From the IMG/VR virus record IMGVR_UViG_3300005613_000306, positions 1 to 29,743 of that record: a stretch of DNA of 29,743 nucleotides. The stretch is one strand, 5' to 3'. Below, in pieces: positions 29,690 to 29,743 of this stretch. The position numbers were made by a program, and so were the translations under genes. The DNA is from a virus. Under the pieces are notes generated by a model, which saw only the letters and a program-made list of their open reading frames with translations, searched no databases and was not told the DNA's origin. Every line of letters begins with the position of its first letter. Positions within the stretch are counted from its first letter, which is position 1.

Positions 29690-29743
29690 ATGGAAAAGGT
29701 GGAGGATTTTTTACGCAAACATCCGACTTTGGGTTTTGTAACT
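29690..29743 (+). CDS. Partial CDS at the right edge
   Basis: From ATG 29690 the frame reads MEKVEDFLRKHPTLGFVT and runs off the end. The A-rich GCAAACAAATG context is a typical start in this genome. A weak TAnnTTTG-like match (TGCCTTTG, 29668-29675) lies 14 bases before. The position after a holin-like gene suggests an endolysin or another lysis or end-module gene, but nothing in 18 codons proves it. Confidence 0.4.
   Translation, partial: MEKVEDFLRKHPTLGFVT

Noticed and set aside
29667-29741. ATG 29667 frame MPLGGANKWKRWRIF... ending at 29741
   Set aside because: The frame from ATG 29690 stays open to the edge and has a better start context; the 29667 frame is short and Trp/Arg-rich like a random frame.

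Overview
The window is a continuous late and accessory region of a tailed bacteriophage or prophage of a Bacteroidota host. The virion is probably siphovirus-like, because a 971-residue tape measure is present and no contractile sheath was seen. All recognisable genes lie on the + strand, densely packed with ATGA-type stop/start overlaps. The host assignment rests on promoters of the Bacteroidota type (TTG, 19-20 bases, TAnnTTTG), little use of Shine-Dalgarno sites, and several gene families typical of Bacteroidota phages (portal, head-completion protein, 'VGIGT' fibre protein). TGA, TAA and TAG all behave as stops. There are no tRNAs, rRNAs, CRISPR arrays, integrases or insertion sequences, and no gene-free stretch over about 300 bases.

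Layout. (1) 1-2849: AT-rich small accessory genes, including a DUF551 protein, a PGDYG-like protein and a small RCM/CY-motif protein, ending in an 18-codon remnant of a terminase-small-subunit-like start. (2) 2860-5188: PLD-like protein, small terminase and large terminase. (3) 5185-6211: a small gene, then a gene pair that looks like a tail assembly chaperone with a -1 programmed frameshift at a T9 run. (4) 6236-7317: small AT-rich genes behind a clear promoter. (5) 7314-12668: an eight-gene overlapping cassette with four glycosyltransferase-like proteins, a coiled-coil protein, a polysaccharide pyruvyl transferase and two methyltransferases, closed by a terminator. (6) 12804-20953: tail genes (terminator-like, gp10-like, two baseplate/tail-tip proteins, tape measure) and three small Cys-rich or HTH genes. 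(7) 21002-24004: ClpP-type protease/scaffold fusion, major capsid protein and a tail-tube-like protein. (8) 24078-29664: portal, head completion, fibre and adhesin genes (two with signal peptides) and a holin-like protein. A further gene starts at 29690 and runs off the end.

How it may work together. Transcription seems organised by at least six TAnnTTTG-type promoters. Several place the start codon only 4 bases after the -7 box, which predicts leaderless mRNAs. The promoters of the tail module (12804) and the portal module (24078) both carry a near-identical palindromic motif just upstream of the -33 position, suggesting a shared phage regulator. The module order (terminase, tail, then capsid, then portal) is not the standard siphophage order. 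The most striking content is the sugar-modifying cassette inserted between packaging and tail genes. It could decorate the virion or remodel the host surface, and it has no sugar-nucleotide synthesis genes of its own.
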